From CAVVGZ01 sp963747965 (GTDB lineage: Bacteria > Chloroflexota > Anaerolineae > Anaerolineales > Anaerolineaceae): DNA of 57,619 nt. The DNA lies in the NCBI GenBank assembly GCA_963747965.1, contig CAVVGZ010000006.1, positions 1-57,619 on the forward strand, in the 5' to 3' direction. A program made the position numbers and the translations under genes. This document shows positions 27,300-36,626 of the stretch, piece by piece; within the stretch, counting starts at the first letter, position 1, and each line of letters starts with the position of its first letter. The notes under the pieces were generated by a model. That model ran no database searches. It saw only the letters and a list, made by a program, of their open reading frames with translations, and was not told where the DNA came from.

Positions 27300-29529
27300 A
27301 TGAAACCAGAATCACATATCTATACGACCTCTGTTGGAGGCCGTGAATTTACATTTGAAACCGGCAAGATTGCCCAACAGGCCGGAGGAGCGGTTACAGT
27401 CAGTCTTGGAGAGACAATGATCTTCGCTGCGGCCACAATGGGAGATACGCCGCGTGAAGGGCAGGATTTCTTCCCGCTCTCTGTAGAATACGAAGAACGC
27501 ATGTACGCCGGGGGCATCATTCCGGGATCCTTCTTCCGTAGAGAAGGCCGTCCGGGCACGGATGCAATTCTAACCGCCCGGCTGACCGACCGCCCACTGC
27601 GGCCTCTGTTCGATAACTCCATGCGCAATGAGGTCCAGATATTAATTTACTCCTGGTCCGCAGACCGGGAAAACCCCCTGGATATTCTCGCAATCAATGC
27701 AGCCTCCGCCGCCCTGATGATATCAGATATCCCCTGGGACGGACCGATCGGCGCAGTGCGTGTTGGCAGGGTGGACGGCAATTTCATAATCTGCCCGACA
27801 TTTGAACAGTTAGATGCATCTGATCTTGATTTACGGATAGCCGGTACAAGCGAAGCTATCCTTATGGTTGAATGTGGTGCCAAAGAAATCTCAGAAGAAA
27901 TAATGGTTGAAGCGCTGATGTTCGGGCAGGATGCCTTACAATCCCTGATTCAGCTACAGAAAAAGATGGCAGCAGAATTAGGAAAAGCAAAAAGGGAAGT
28001 ACCCCTTTTCGCCACTGATAAAACCCTCGTATCCAACATCTATGACCACTATAAATCCGAGATGGAAACGATTATGGATCATGCTGCTAACAAATCCGAA
28101 CTCAACAGTGGGATTGATAACCTGAAAGAGAAGGCTGTCTCGGATTTAACGGTTGAAAATGAGGACCTCAAGCCAAGTGTTGTCCAGGCGTTCGATGAGG
28201 CGTACAAAAAATCCGTCAGGGAACGCATTCTCACAAAAAATCTGAGGCCTGACGGCCGTTCGCTGGATCAAATTCGGGATATTTGGTGCGAGGTAGGTAT
28301 CAGTCCCCGGGCGCATGGATCTGGTTTGTTCACCCGCGGTGAAACCCAGGTATTAACCCTGGTTACGCTTGGATCCCCGCGCGAAGCCCAGGAAATCGAC
28401 ACCCTTTCCCCAATCGATTCCAAACGGTATATGCATCATTACAACTTTCCACCTTTCTCCACCGGGGAAGTAAAAAATGTCCGCACCAGTTCCAGGAGAG
28501 AGATTGGCCATGGAGCGCTGGCTGAAAGAGCCCTGGAACCTGTAATCCCGCCTGCTTCAGAATTTCCTTATGCCATGCGTCTCGTTTCAGAGGTTTTATC
28601 TTCAAATGGATCCACCTCTATGGCATCTGTATGTGGATCTACTCTGGCGCTCATGGATACCGGGGTTCCTATCAAGGCTCCGGTTGCTGGAATTGCCATG
28701 GGTTTGATTAAAGAAGGGGACAATTACGCCATTCTTACCGATATCCAGGGACTCGAGGATCATCTTGGAGATATGGATTTTAAAGTAGCCGGCACAAGTA
28801 AGGGCATAACAGCATTACAGATGGACATGAAAATTCTAGGCACAACCGCCGAATTATTGTCCAAAGCACTCGATAAAGCAAAAATCGCCAGGTTAAAAGA
28901 TCCTGGAGACAATGCTGGATGTTATTCCTGTACCAAGCCCCACCCTGAAAACCCATGCTCCGCGCATTACGACCATTCGCATACCCATTGAGAAAATTGG
29001 CGCCCTTATCGGACCAGGCGGTAAAAATATCCGATCGCTGCAGGAAATGACATCAGCCCGGATCGACATTGAAGAAGACGGCACGGTCTTTATCACTGCG
29101 AATAACGGTGAGAGTGAAACGATGGCCAGGGAACAAATCCTTATGCTTACAGAATCCGCCCAACTTGGACGGATTTATACCGGAAAGGTCGTCCGGACAA
29201 CTGATTTTGGTGCATTTGTTGAGATTTTGCCAAATGTTGATGGTCTGGTTCACATATCCCAACTGGACACAGAAAGAGTCGCCAGTGTTGACGATGTTGT
29301 TCAACTCGGTGATGAGATCAGTGTGATGGTTACCAACATCGATGGGGATGGTAAAATCCGCCTGTCAAGACAGGCTGTCCTGGAAGGCTGGACTCTCGAG
29401 GAGGCTGCCAGCCACGACAAAGGCGGCAGGTCGGGAGGTGGAAAACGACCCGATCGCAACAGCGGCAGGAACTCTGGCAGTGGCGGTGGAAGATCCGGCG
29501 GTAATCCGCATCAAAACCGAAGAAATTAG
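27300..29529 (+). CDS. pnp: polynucleotide phosphorylase Pnp (one +1 break)
   Basis: This trimeric 3-prime-to-5-prime phosphorolytic exoribonuclease is a core of mRNA decay. Two RNase PH domains are visible (GQDFFPLSVEYEERMYAGG; ITALQMDMKILGTT with the catalytic Asp). They are followed by a KH domain (IEKIGALIGPGGKNIRSL), an S1 domain (GKVVRTTDFGAFVEILPN) and a Gly/Arg/Asn-rich tail. The frame breaks in the A4 run at 28895-28898, between the second PH domain and the KH domain; removing one A gives IARLKILETMLDVI. The corrected length is 742 residues, normal for the family. As written the protein would end after the PH domains without KH and S1; an insertion error is more likely. Confidence 0.93.
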
Positions 29530-29550
29530 AGAAAGAAAACCTGAATACGA

Positions 29551-29585
29551 ACAAATGACCCCGGCAACATTCCGGGGTCATTTGT
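29551..29585. terminator. bidirectional terminator between pnp and murE
   Basis: ACAAATGACCCCGG (29551-29564) is an exact reverse complement of 29572-29585, with the 7-base loop CAACATT. The GC-rich core with A/T flanks on both sides suits ending both the plus-strand pnp and the convergent minus-strand murE transcripts. Confidence 0.8.
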
Positions 29586-29622
29586 ATGAATTTATTGAAT
29601 TATGATGCATGTAATCTTCGTT

Positions 29623-31191
29623 TTATTGGAGTGCGGTTGGAAGCACAGGAGCAATTGGCCCGGAAATACCCAGCAGTTCGGCTAAACCAGCCCGCATTGC
29701 AACCCGATCATCCCAGTAATATTCAATTTCTCCAAAACACATGGATTGTTCGTGGCCTTTGCCACAGGCAATTACCACATCTCCTGGTTGAGCAAGAGAT
29801 AATGCGAAACGAATTGCCTCTCCCCGGTCCGGTATCCTCCAAAAATTATTCCCTTCAACCCCGCCTTTTGAAATTGCAGCATCCGCCATCTCTGCTAAGA
29901 TTTCATCCAGAGACTCAGTGCGGGGGTCTTCAGCAGTAAGAATAGTACTATCGGCATTTACGATTGAATTCTCTGCCATCAAACGGCGCTTTTGACGATC
30001 CCGCAGCCCGGCTGAACCAAAAACAGCAATCACTTTCCCGTTTGATAAGGACTTTGCAGTACGTAAAGCATTTATTAAAGCATTCGGGGTATGTGCAAAA
30101 TCCACAAATGCCAGAAAATTTTGCCCAAGAGAAATTTGTTCCATCCTTCCGGATACTGCTTCAAGCGAAGCAATCCCCTCACAGGCAACCTCCGGTGAAA
30201 TTCCCAGACCGACCACTGCGGCCGTATAGGCAGCCAGGATATTGTAACCATTAAAATCCCCCAGCAGGGCACTATCTAACCGGAGGCGGCTTTTGGTTGT
30301 ATGAAGTTGAATATGCAGGCCTTGCGGATCCTGCCAATATTTTTCAGCTTTAATGTCTGCATCCTTGCGGATTCCATAAGATGCTTCGTTCTGTGTGTTG
30401 ACGGAGTGTAAATAATCATAAGAGTCATCGTCCCGGTTAAGAACTGCCAATCGTGGGTTTCCAGCTTGTTTTGGGAGAGTCAAGGATAATTCCCTTAGTA
30501 ATCGTGCTTTGGCCTGCCGGTAATTTTCAAAAGTTTTGTGATAATCGAGGTGCTCATGGGTTATATTGGTGTAAACAGCAATATCAAATTCACAGGCAGT
30601 CACACGATCCTGGTCTAATCCGTGTGATGTGGATTCCAGAACAGCATGAGTCAATCCGTTTGAAACCATCTGGTGTAGATACCTTTGTACATCCAAAGAT
30701 TCTGGTGTTGTTACATGAAAACCGGTGTCAAGGACTTCATCCCCAATTACTGCATTAACGCTGGTGATTACCCCGCTTTTATAACCTGCGGCAAGGAGGA
30801 TTCTGTAGATTAAATTGCAGGTAGTAGTTTTTCCATCGGTTCCGGTAACCCCTATGATACACATCTTCCGAGCAGGGTAATTATAGAATGCTGCGGCCAG
30901 GTGAGCCAATGCCGGGCGGGTATCCTTAACAAATAGATACGGAACCGGACATGGTATTTGAGCATGCATGCCTACAACCGCTGCGGCCCCTCTTTCAACG
31001 GCATGGGAGATATAGGTGTGCCCATCGGAATGTAATCCCGCCAGGGCCACGAATAAATTTCCAGGTTTGATTAATCGGGAATCAGCCTGAATCCCTGTTA
31101 TCGGAATAGAAGGCAAATTTTCCGGTGGGTTCAGATCCACCGGAAAATATTCAAAAAGCTCCTGGAGTGATTTTGTGTGGTTTAAGGCCAA
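29623..31191 (-). CDS. murE: UDP-N-acetylmuramyl-tripeptide synthetase MurE
   Basis: This cytoplasmic Mur ligase adds the third amino acid to UDP-MurNAc-L-Ala-D-Glu. The 522-residue protein has the ATP loop GVTGTDGKTTTCN, TTPESLDVQ and ESTSHGLDQDRV. The substrate-specificity motif, DNPR in diaminopimelate enzymes, reads EDPRTE here. The Arg is kept but Asn is replaced, so the third residue (DAP, ornithine or lysine) is open. Chloroflexus-type walls contain ornithine (established), but transfer to this organism is inference. The start is a TTG at 31191 without a good ribosome site. It lies 32 bases after atpF, an unusual partner for ATP synthase genes. Confidence 0.88.
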   Translation of the reverse strand: MALNHTKSLQELFEYFPVDLNPPENLPSIPITGIQADSRLIKPGNLFVALAGLHSDGHTYISHAVERGAAAVVGMHAQIPCPVPYLFVKDTRPALAHLAAAFYNYPARKMCIIGVTGTDGKTTTCNLIYRILLAAGYKSGVITSVNAVIGDEVLDTGFHVTTPESLDVQRYLHQMVSNGLTHAVLESTSHGLDQDRVTACEFDIAVYTNITHEHLDYHKTFENYRQAKARLLRELSLTLPKQAGNPRLAVLNRDDDSYDYLHSVNTQNEASYGIRKDADIKAEKYWQDPQGLHIQLHTTKSRLRLDSALLGDFNGYNILAAYTAAVVGLGISPEVACEGIASLEAVSGRMEQISLGQNFLAFVDFAHTPNALINALRTAKSLSNGKVIAVFGSAGLRDRQKRRLMAENSIVNADSTILTAEDPRTESLDEILAEMADAAISKGGVEGNNFWRIPDRGEAIRFALSLAQPGDVVIACGKGHEQSMCFGEIEYYWDDRVAMRAGLAELLGISGPIAPVLPTALQ

Positions 31192-31223
31192 GTAATCAAT
31201 CGCACTTTTTCAACTGGAATAAT

Positions 31224-31967
31224 CTATTGAAAACTCTGACGCAAATCTTGCAGCTGACCGGATACTGAACCATCCACAATCTGGTCCCCAACACGGACGA
31301 TTAATCCCCCCAGGATGGATGGATCCACCTTGAATGTAACGGTTGTTGCGTCACCTGACTTTTGAAGGACTTCGGTTTTTACTGTTTCTCTTTCTTCAGG
31401 TGTCAGCGGGAGAGCGCTTGTAATTTCGGCATGGCTTCCGGATAGAGCTTTACCTTCCAGTACAATCACCTTTCCGCCTTTAACGCCAGAGAAAAATTCT
31501 TCCAACAATTTGTGCTGGCTGTTCTGGTCTTGAATCAGTGATTCGCCAATTAATTTTTGAGCGGCTGAAATGGAGAGGGCAGCAACCTGTTTCCGCAGAT
31601 CTCCTAAAAGACGATTCCTTTCCAGCTCAAGCTCTTTACGGCCGGATTGGCGTTCCTTGTCAATTTCACTATCTGCTTGAGAACGCATCTCTTTTTGGAG
31701 AACATCAGCCCGATTAGCTGCTTCCTGTAAAATTTCATTGGCCTTGATCCGGGCATCGGTGATAATTTTTTCTGCCTCCACCTCTGCGTTTTCACGGGCT
31801 TCAGATGCAATACGCGCATCTTCCAATCCCTGGGCTATTTTTTCCCGGCGTTTTTCAAGAACACTTAAGATTGGTTTGAGCACCCACACTCTCAACACCA
31901 CAAATAAAATCGCGAAATTAAAAAGTTGAACAAAAAGATAACCAAGATTGATACCTAGAGCTTCCAA
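31224..31967 (-). CDS. atpF: ATP synthase b subunit fused to C-terminal delta domain
   Basis: Residues 1 to about 25 form one membrane helix (LGYLFVQLFNFAILFVVL). A long charged coiled coil follows to about residue 165, as in subunit b of the peripheral stalk. The C-terminal 80 residues match the end of subunit delta (SILGGLIVRVGDQIVDGSV, then LQDLRQ). At 247 residues the fusion is much shorter than the mycobacterial b-delta protein (about 440), and the N-terminal helical domain of delta, which binds alpha, is not evident. The start is TTG 31967 with GGAGA upstream. It is the last F0 gene; atpA, atpG, atpD and atpC do not follow. Confidence 0.85.
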   Translation of the reverse strand: MEALGINLGYLFVQLFNFAILFVVLRVWVLKPILSVLEKRREKIAQGLEDARIASEARENAEVEAEKIITDARIKANEILQEAANRADVLQKEMRSQADSEIDKERQSGRKELELERNRLLGDLRKQVAALSISAAQKLIGESLIQDQNSQHKLLEEFFSGVKGGKVIVLEGKALSGSHAEITSALPLTPEERETVKTEVLQKSGDATTVTFKVDPSILGGLIVRVGDQIVDGSVSGQLQDLRQSFQ

Positions 31968-32000
31968 AGAAGTCTCCTTTCTGCTTTCATCGATCGGGAT

Positions 32001-32237
32001 CTAAAATACAAACAGGATAAGCAGCGCTACAACAAGACAATAAATTGCAATTGCTTCTGCAAATGCAATACCAAGGATCATGTTGGTTAGAACAGTCCCC
32101 GAAGCATCCGGATTGCGAGCCATGCCTTGCACTGCACCATTAACAACAATTCCTACACCTGCCCCGGCGCCTATTGTCCCGATCATGGCAAGTCCTGCGC
32201 CAATCAATTTTGCGGCTGCTACAATATCACCTTCCAT
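32001..32237 (-). CDS. atpE: ATP synthase c subunit
   Basis: This 78-residue rotor-ring subunit has two transmembrane helices. The polar loop is ARNPDASG and the ion-binding Glu lies in AFAEAIAIYCLV. The residue after that Glu is Ala, not Ser or Thr, so proton rather than sodium coupling is favoured by the known ligand rules. The order I-B-E-F is standard. The 50-base gap before atpB and the 33-base gap after it are short, which fits one transcript. Confidence 0.95.
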   Translation of the reverse strand: MEGDIVAAAKLIGAGLAMIGTIGAGAGVGIVVNGAVQGMARNPDASGTVLTNMILGIAFAEAIAIYCLVVALLILFVF

Positions 32238-32287
32238 AACGATTACAACCTCCTTGTCAACTTCTTCAGATCAATAATTAGGATTAA

Positions 32288-33299
32288 CTAATGCCCTTCG
32301 TCGTCATGAGATCCATGGGATTGGGTTGCCATCGCCATAAATACCATGGTAAGCATACCAAAAACAATCGCCTGGATTAAACCTACAAAAAACTCCAGGC
32401 CCAGAAATGCAGATTGAGCTACTACTGGAATCAGAGTTCCTATAATAAACAACATCACAGTGCCAGCAAAAATATTACCAAATAACCGGAATGAAAACGA
32501 TAGAATTTTTGCGAATTCAGAAATCAACTCCAGGAGTCCCACTGCAAAGTCAATCAAACCAAAAACAGGCTTCTTAAAAAATGTACTGGTATTCCAGTAT
32601 TTTTTAAAATATGCAGGACCAACCGCCCGGACACCAATAACCTGGGTCATGATTACAGAGACCAAAGCCAACGCAATTGTAAAATTTAAATCGGTTGAGG
32701 TAACCCGGATAAAAGGTATGATGTGTATAGCCCTGACCTTCAGGTTCTCCAGGTATAACTGTCCAGATCCCTGGAGCTATTTCACTAATTGGATGGCCAT
32801 CGTCTGATTCGTGAAGAATCCCGATATTGTCCACCCCGGGGATCAGTTCCATCCAGTTGGTAATCAGCACAGTCAGGGTAATGATTGCAAAAAAGGGGAA
32901 TATCGTCCTTGCCCATTTCCCTGCAGTTGATTCGGTTAAATTGTAGATGACTTCCAGCATAGCTTCCAGCGCTCCCGAAATTCCGGATGGTACCAATTTC
33001 CCGGATTTTGCTGCCCGGTTGACTGAAAAAACTATTCCAATTAATATCAGGTCTACAATGAACATAGCGACCATCGTATTGGTAAAATAGACCTCTCCCA
33101 GCAATGGAGTATTCAAGATGGGGCTCTTGCTCAAATGTTCCGCAGCAATCTGGATATGGGGCTGTACGGGCGGAAAAATTCTTGAGGTAATTAAACTTAG
33201 AACAATAAAAAGCAGGACCCACCAACGATTAATCCCCCATCGCCACTTCTTTACATTTACCTGGTTTAGTTCCTGTTCCAATTTCGTCTCCCTCTGCAT
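32288..33299 (-). CDS. atpB: ATP synthase a subunit (one +1 break)
   Basis: This stator proton-channel subunit has about six membrane helices. The essential Arg lies in LSFSFRLFGNIFAG. The frame changes near 32718-32732; removing one base joins PEGQGYT to the IIPFIRVTSTDLNFTIALALV stretch in two short steps. The corrected protein is about 336 residues, longer than E. coli (271) because of the loop before the third helix. The start MQRETKLEQEL at 33299 is chosen 19 bases after atpI. It is probably a sequence error, since an ATP synthase without subunit a could not work. Confidence 0.88.
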
Positions 33300-33318
33300 G
33301 AATAGTATTTTACTGGAT

Positions 33319-33573
33319 TTAGAACTTAATCCGGGAAACTGCCGCCCGGACAATAACAAACATACCGATAATCGAAACCGGAATACTTATAATTACCAGG
33401 ATGACAGTAACGAGAGGTTTGGATTCAAATTGGCTATCCAACCAGAGCCCCAAGAACACTGCTCCTACCACAACAACCAGTGTAAAACAGCCTGCCAGAC
33501 CGGAAACTGCTGCAAGCGCCAGATTCGATACTTTAGTCTTAGGGTCATTGCTGACAGGCTCTGGCGGTCGCAT
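33319..33573 (-). CDS. atpI: AtpI-like ATP synthase assembly protein
   Basis: An 84-residue protein with two membrane helices (about 25-47 and 58-78), in the position of atpI/atpZ before atpB. This family helps build the c ring or supplies magnesium. Sequence identity is low but place and topology fit. It starts 34 bases after nuoN, which joins the complex I and ATP synthase genes into one apparent transcription unit. Confidence 0.75.
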   Translation of the reverse strand: MRPPEPVSNDPKTKVSNLALAAVSGLAGCFTLVVVVGAVFLGLWLDSQFESKPLVTVILVIISIPVSIIGMFVIVRAAVSRIKF

Positions 33574-33607
33574 ATTTATAAAATTATATCAAAGGCAAAA
33601 GTGATCG

Positions 33608-35065
33608 TCAATAACTTAAAAATGCCAGGGATGCCAGTTCAGTCAGGTTAAACCCGTAGCCAAACATGATAGTCCCAAATAGTATCACCCCAAGCATACA
33701 AAGCGATAGTGCTGCCATTGAGGCACGGGATACAACGATTTTCCTGTCTCCTTCCATGGAAGGCAGACTATACATGGTTTTCATTATTACAAGGTAGTAG
33801 TAAAGGGCTACAATCGAATTTAAAACCCCCAGGATCGCCAACCATGCCATATCAGCCTGCATAGCTGCAGTAAATACCAAAACCTTTCCTATGAAACCAG
33901 CGAAGGGGGGAATTCCAGCAAGCGATAATAAGGCAATCAGCATCACGAAGGCTAATCCGGGAGAGCGACGGCTTAACCCGGCATAAGCAGAGATATCATC
34001 CGTTCCAGTAGACTTTCCAACAATATGAACCACACCGAAGGCAGCAATATTTGTAAGCAGATAGGCCAGCAAATAATAGGTGGCAGCAGACAATCCCAGG
34101 CTGGTGCCAGCTGCAACTCCAATGAGCATGTACCCTGCCTGGGCTATCGAGGAGTATGCAAGCAGCCGTTTAATATTTTTCTGGGCCAGGGCAAGAAAAT
34201 TACCAATAACCATACTGGCAACTGCCAGAACCGAAATTAAGATTGTCCAGAGCGGCGTAATTGAAGGATAAATGCCAGATAATACCCGCATTAACACTGC
34301 AAAACCAGCCGCTTTGGAAGCGGTAGACAAAAATCCGGCAATGGGAGTTGGAGCCCCCTCATAAACATCTGGAGCCCAGAAATGAAAAGGTACTGCAGAT
34401 ATTTTAAAACCAAATCCAACAAGTACCAGGATCATTGTACCAGCCATCATCAGGACAGGAATTTCACCTGTAGACATGGCTGACCCAATCTCGTAAAGCT
34501 GGGTTGTCCCCGTCAGCCCATAGATATACGAAAATCCAAATAGCATTACCGTTGAGGTTCCAACCCCAAAAAGGAAATATTTTAACCCGGATTCAACAGA
34601 TTTCTTGTCTTTTATTAAAAATCCTGCCAGGATATACAGGGGCATTGAGGTTGTCTCAATCGCCAGGAAGATCATGATCAAATCAGCTGCACTGGCCATC
34701 AAGGTCATACCCAGTGTGCTGACAAGAAGTAAAGCATAAAACTCTCCACGTCCGGAAAGCCCGGGATGGTCTATTGTAATCAAACTGGTAAGAGCTGCAG
34801 CACTAATAAACAATAAACGGAATATAAAACCAGCACTGTCAACTCTCAGCATCCCACCCCAGATCAATTCCGGTTCCGAGCCAGGTTGGGATACAAAAAT
34901 GCTCAGGATCAGGATAATAAGCAGGCCAAAAAAGACAATCCACCCAAATGGTTTGGGTTTATCTTTCCCGGTAACCAGGTCAACAATTAGAACCACTCCA
35001 ACCAGTATAATCATGCCTATCTCTGGCAGGATTTTCAGCAGCATTGATGGAACATCTCCGGTCAT
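33608..35065 (-). CDS. nuoN: NADH-quinone oxidoreductase subunit N
   Basis: This 485-residue antiporter-like proton-pumping subunit of the complex I membrane arm has about 14 membrane helices. The conserved TM5 Glu lies in IFLAIETTSMPLY and the TM7 Lys in GFGFKISAVPFHFWAPD. It starts three bases after the second nuoM stop and is the last nuo gene before atpI. Confidence 0.93.
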   Translation of the reverse strand: MTGDVPSMLLKILPEIGMIILVGVVLIVDLVTGKDKPKPFGWIVFFGLLIILILSIFVSQPGSEPELIWGGMLRVDSAGFIFRLLFISAAALTSLITIDHPGLSGRGEFYALLLVSTLGMTLMASAADLIMIFLAIETTSMPLYILAGFLIKDKKSVESGLKYFLFGVGTSTVMLFGFSYIYGLTGTTQLYEIGSAMSTGEIPVLMMAGTMILVLVGFGFKISAVPFHFWAPDVYEGAPTPIAGFLSTASKAAGFAVLMRVLSGIYPSITPLWTILISVLAVASMVIGNFLALAQKNIKRLLAYSSIAQAGYMLIGVAAGTSLGLSAATYYLLAYLLTNIAAFGVVHIVGKSTGTDDISAYAGLSRRSPGLAFVMLIALLSLAGIPPFAGFIGKVLVFTAAMQADMAWLAILGVLNSIVALYYYLVIMKTMYSLPSMEGDRKIVVSRASMAALSLCMLGVILFGTIMFGYGFNLTELASLAFLSY

Positions 35066-35068
35066 GGT

Positions 35069-36616
35069 TCAGATACCTCCAAGAATTACCAGGATGCGGT
35101 CTACCCCGGATTGAACGATGGGTGCCATCAATGACGGGAACCATCCCAAGGCGATCATGGTCAGGACTAACAAACCCACCGCTACTTTATCCATTACAGT
35201 TATGTCAGATATTGGTAAAATCCTCTTTGGTTTTTCCATCATATCGGCGTCACTGAGAGAGCCCTCAGATTGGATATTTTCTTTAGGTGGTCCTCCAAAT
35301 TCTTCGGGAAGATCACCAAAGAAAACCTTTCTGACAACCAGTAAGATATAAGCAGAAGTGACTACAATGCCTATAGCTGCAATGACCGCAGCCATGGGCA
35401 TGGTTTGCCATGCACCCATGAAAATAGGGAATTCTGCAACAAATCCAGAAAAACCTGGCATACCCATAGACACCAGACCGCCCACAATAAATCCGACAGC
35501 CGCCCAGGGCATAACCCGATAAAGACCACCCAAGCGGGCAATATCACGGGTGTGGGTTCGGTCATATACCATTCCGACGATAGCAAAAAATAATGCTGTC
35601 ATAATCCCATGAGAGAACATTTGCATCCCAGCACCAAGTAAACCTTCATTATTGAGCGTGGCAAAACCAATCAGGACTAATCCCATATGCGAAACCGAAG
35701 AGAAACCAATAACGTATTTGAAGTCTTTCTGGATCATGGCGATGAATGCACCGTAAACCACATTGATGGTTGCCAGAACCAGAATTAATGGCGCCCAGAC
35801 CTTTGCTCCCTCAGGCAGCAGCATTATGCCAACCCGTAATGCTGAAAATGCCCCGACCTTCATCTCCACACCTGCCAGCAGCATTGAGATAGCGGTTGGT
35901 GCAGCCACATGACCATCGGGTGCCCAGCTGTGGAAAGGGAAAATGCCGCTTAAGATAGCAAATCCAAAGAAGACGAATGGGAACCATAATCTCTGAAATT
36001 CCAGCGAGAAACCAGCCTTTTCCAATTCAAGCATATCAAATGAGTTCATACCGGAACCAACATAAATTGCCAGTGCACCAACCAAAGCGATCACAGACCC
36101 TAAAAACAGGTAAAGCGTCAGTTTCATACCACCATAATCACGCGTTTTTGGAGATCCCCACATGACAATCATTAAATACTTGGGGAATACAGCCAGTTCG
36201 AAGAAAAAGAATAGAAGGAATAGATCTAATGAGCAGAAAACGCCATAGACACTGGCAGCCAAAAACATTAAGAAGGCGAAAAACTCACGCGGGCGGTCAT
36301 CCACATTCCAAGAAACGAGTACCCCGCAAAAAACTACAATCCCGGCTAACAGTACCATCGGGACGCTGATCCCGTCGACCCCTACATGATAAGAGATTCC
36401 AAGGGAAGTAACCCATGGGATCTTCTCGATATATTGGTACCCGGCCGCAGCAACATCATATCTAAAATAGACAAATGCTGAAAGTATCAGATTAATTATT
36501 ACAGCTGTAAGAGCAATCCGTTTTATTAGAGACTGGTTTTCAGCCTTTACCAGCAAGATGATTATACCGGCTGCGATTGGTGTGAAAATTATGACGCTCA
36601 ATATCGGGAAAATCAT
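35069..36616 (-). CDS. nuoM: second NuoM-type subunit lacking the TM7 lysine
   Basis: A 515-residue antiporter-like subunit, clearly related to NuoM but divergent from the neighbouring copy. The TM5 Glu is kept (FFFFELAVFPKY, E140) and HSWAPDGHVAAPTA is present. The TM7 position that holds Lys in pumping subunits reads AILSGIFPFHSW, with Leu222 where Lys is expected. An acidic residue appears one turn before the TM8 Lys (AGVEMKVG, E251 and K253). A charged cytosolic loop near residues 430-470 is long. Two NuoM genes in one cluster are known from 2M complex I homologues proposed to pump more protons; this copy fits that layout. It lies ten bases after the canonical nuoM. Confidence 0.88.
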   Translation of the reverse strand: MIFPILSVIIFTPIAAGIIILLVKAENQSLIKRIALTAVIINLILSAFVYFRYDVAAAGYQYIEKIPWVTSLGISYHVGVDGISVPMVLLAGIVVFCGVLVSWNVDDRPREFFAFLMFLAASVYGVFCSLDLFLLFFFFELAVFPKYLMIVMWGSPKTRDYGGMKLTLYLFLGSVIALVGALAIYVGSGMNSFDMLELEKAGFSLEFQRLWFPFVFFGFAILSGIFPFHSWAPDGHVAAPTAISMLLAGVEMKVGAFSALRVGIMLLPEGAKVWAPLILVLATINVVYGAFIAMIQKDFKYVIGFSSVSHMGLVLIGFATLNNEGLLGAGMQMFSHGIMTALFFAIVGMVYDRTHTRDIARLGGLYRVMPWAAVGFIVGGLVSMGMPGFSGFVAEFPIFMGAWQTMPMAAVIAAIGIVVTSAYILLVVRKVFFGDLPEEFGGPPKENIQSEGSLSDADMMEKPKRILPISDITVMDKVAVGLLVLTMIALGWFPSLMAPIVQSGVDRILVILGGI

Positions 36617-36626
36617 CCATCACCTC

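Noticed and set aside
824..33299. Programmed +1 frameshifting shared by the nine broken genes
   Set aside because: The sites share no slippery codon, stop codon or downstream structure that I can see, and they fall in unrelated housekeeping genes. Insertion error is simpler.
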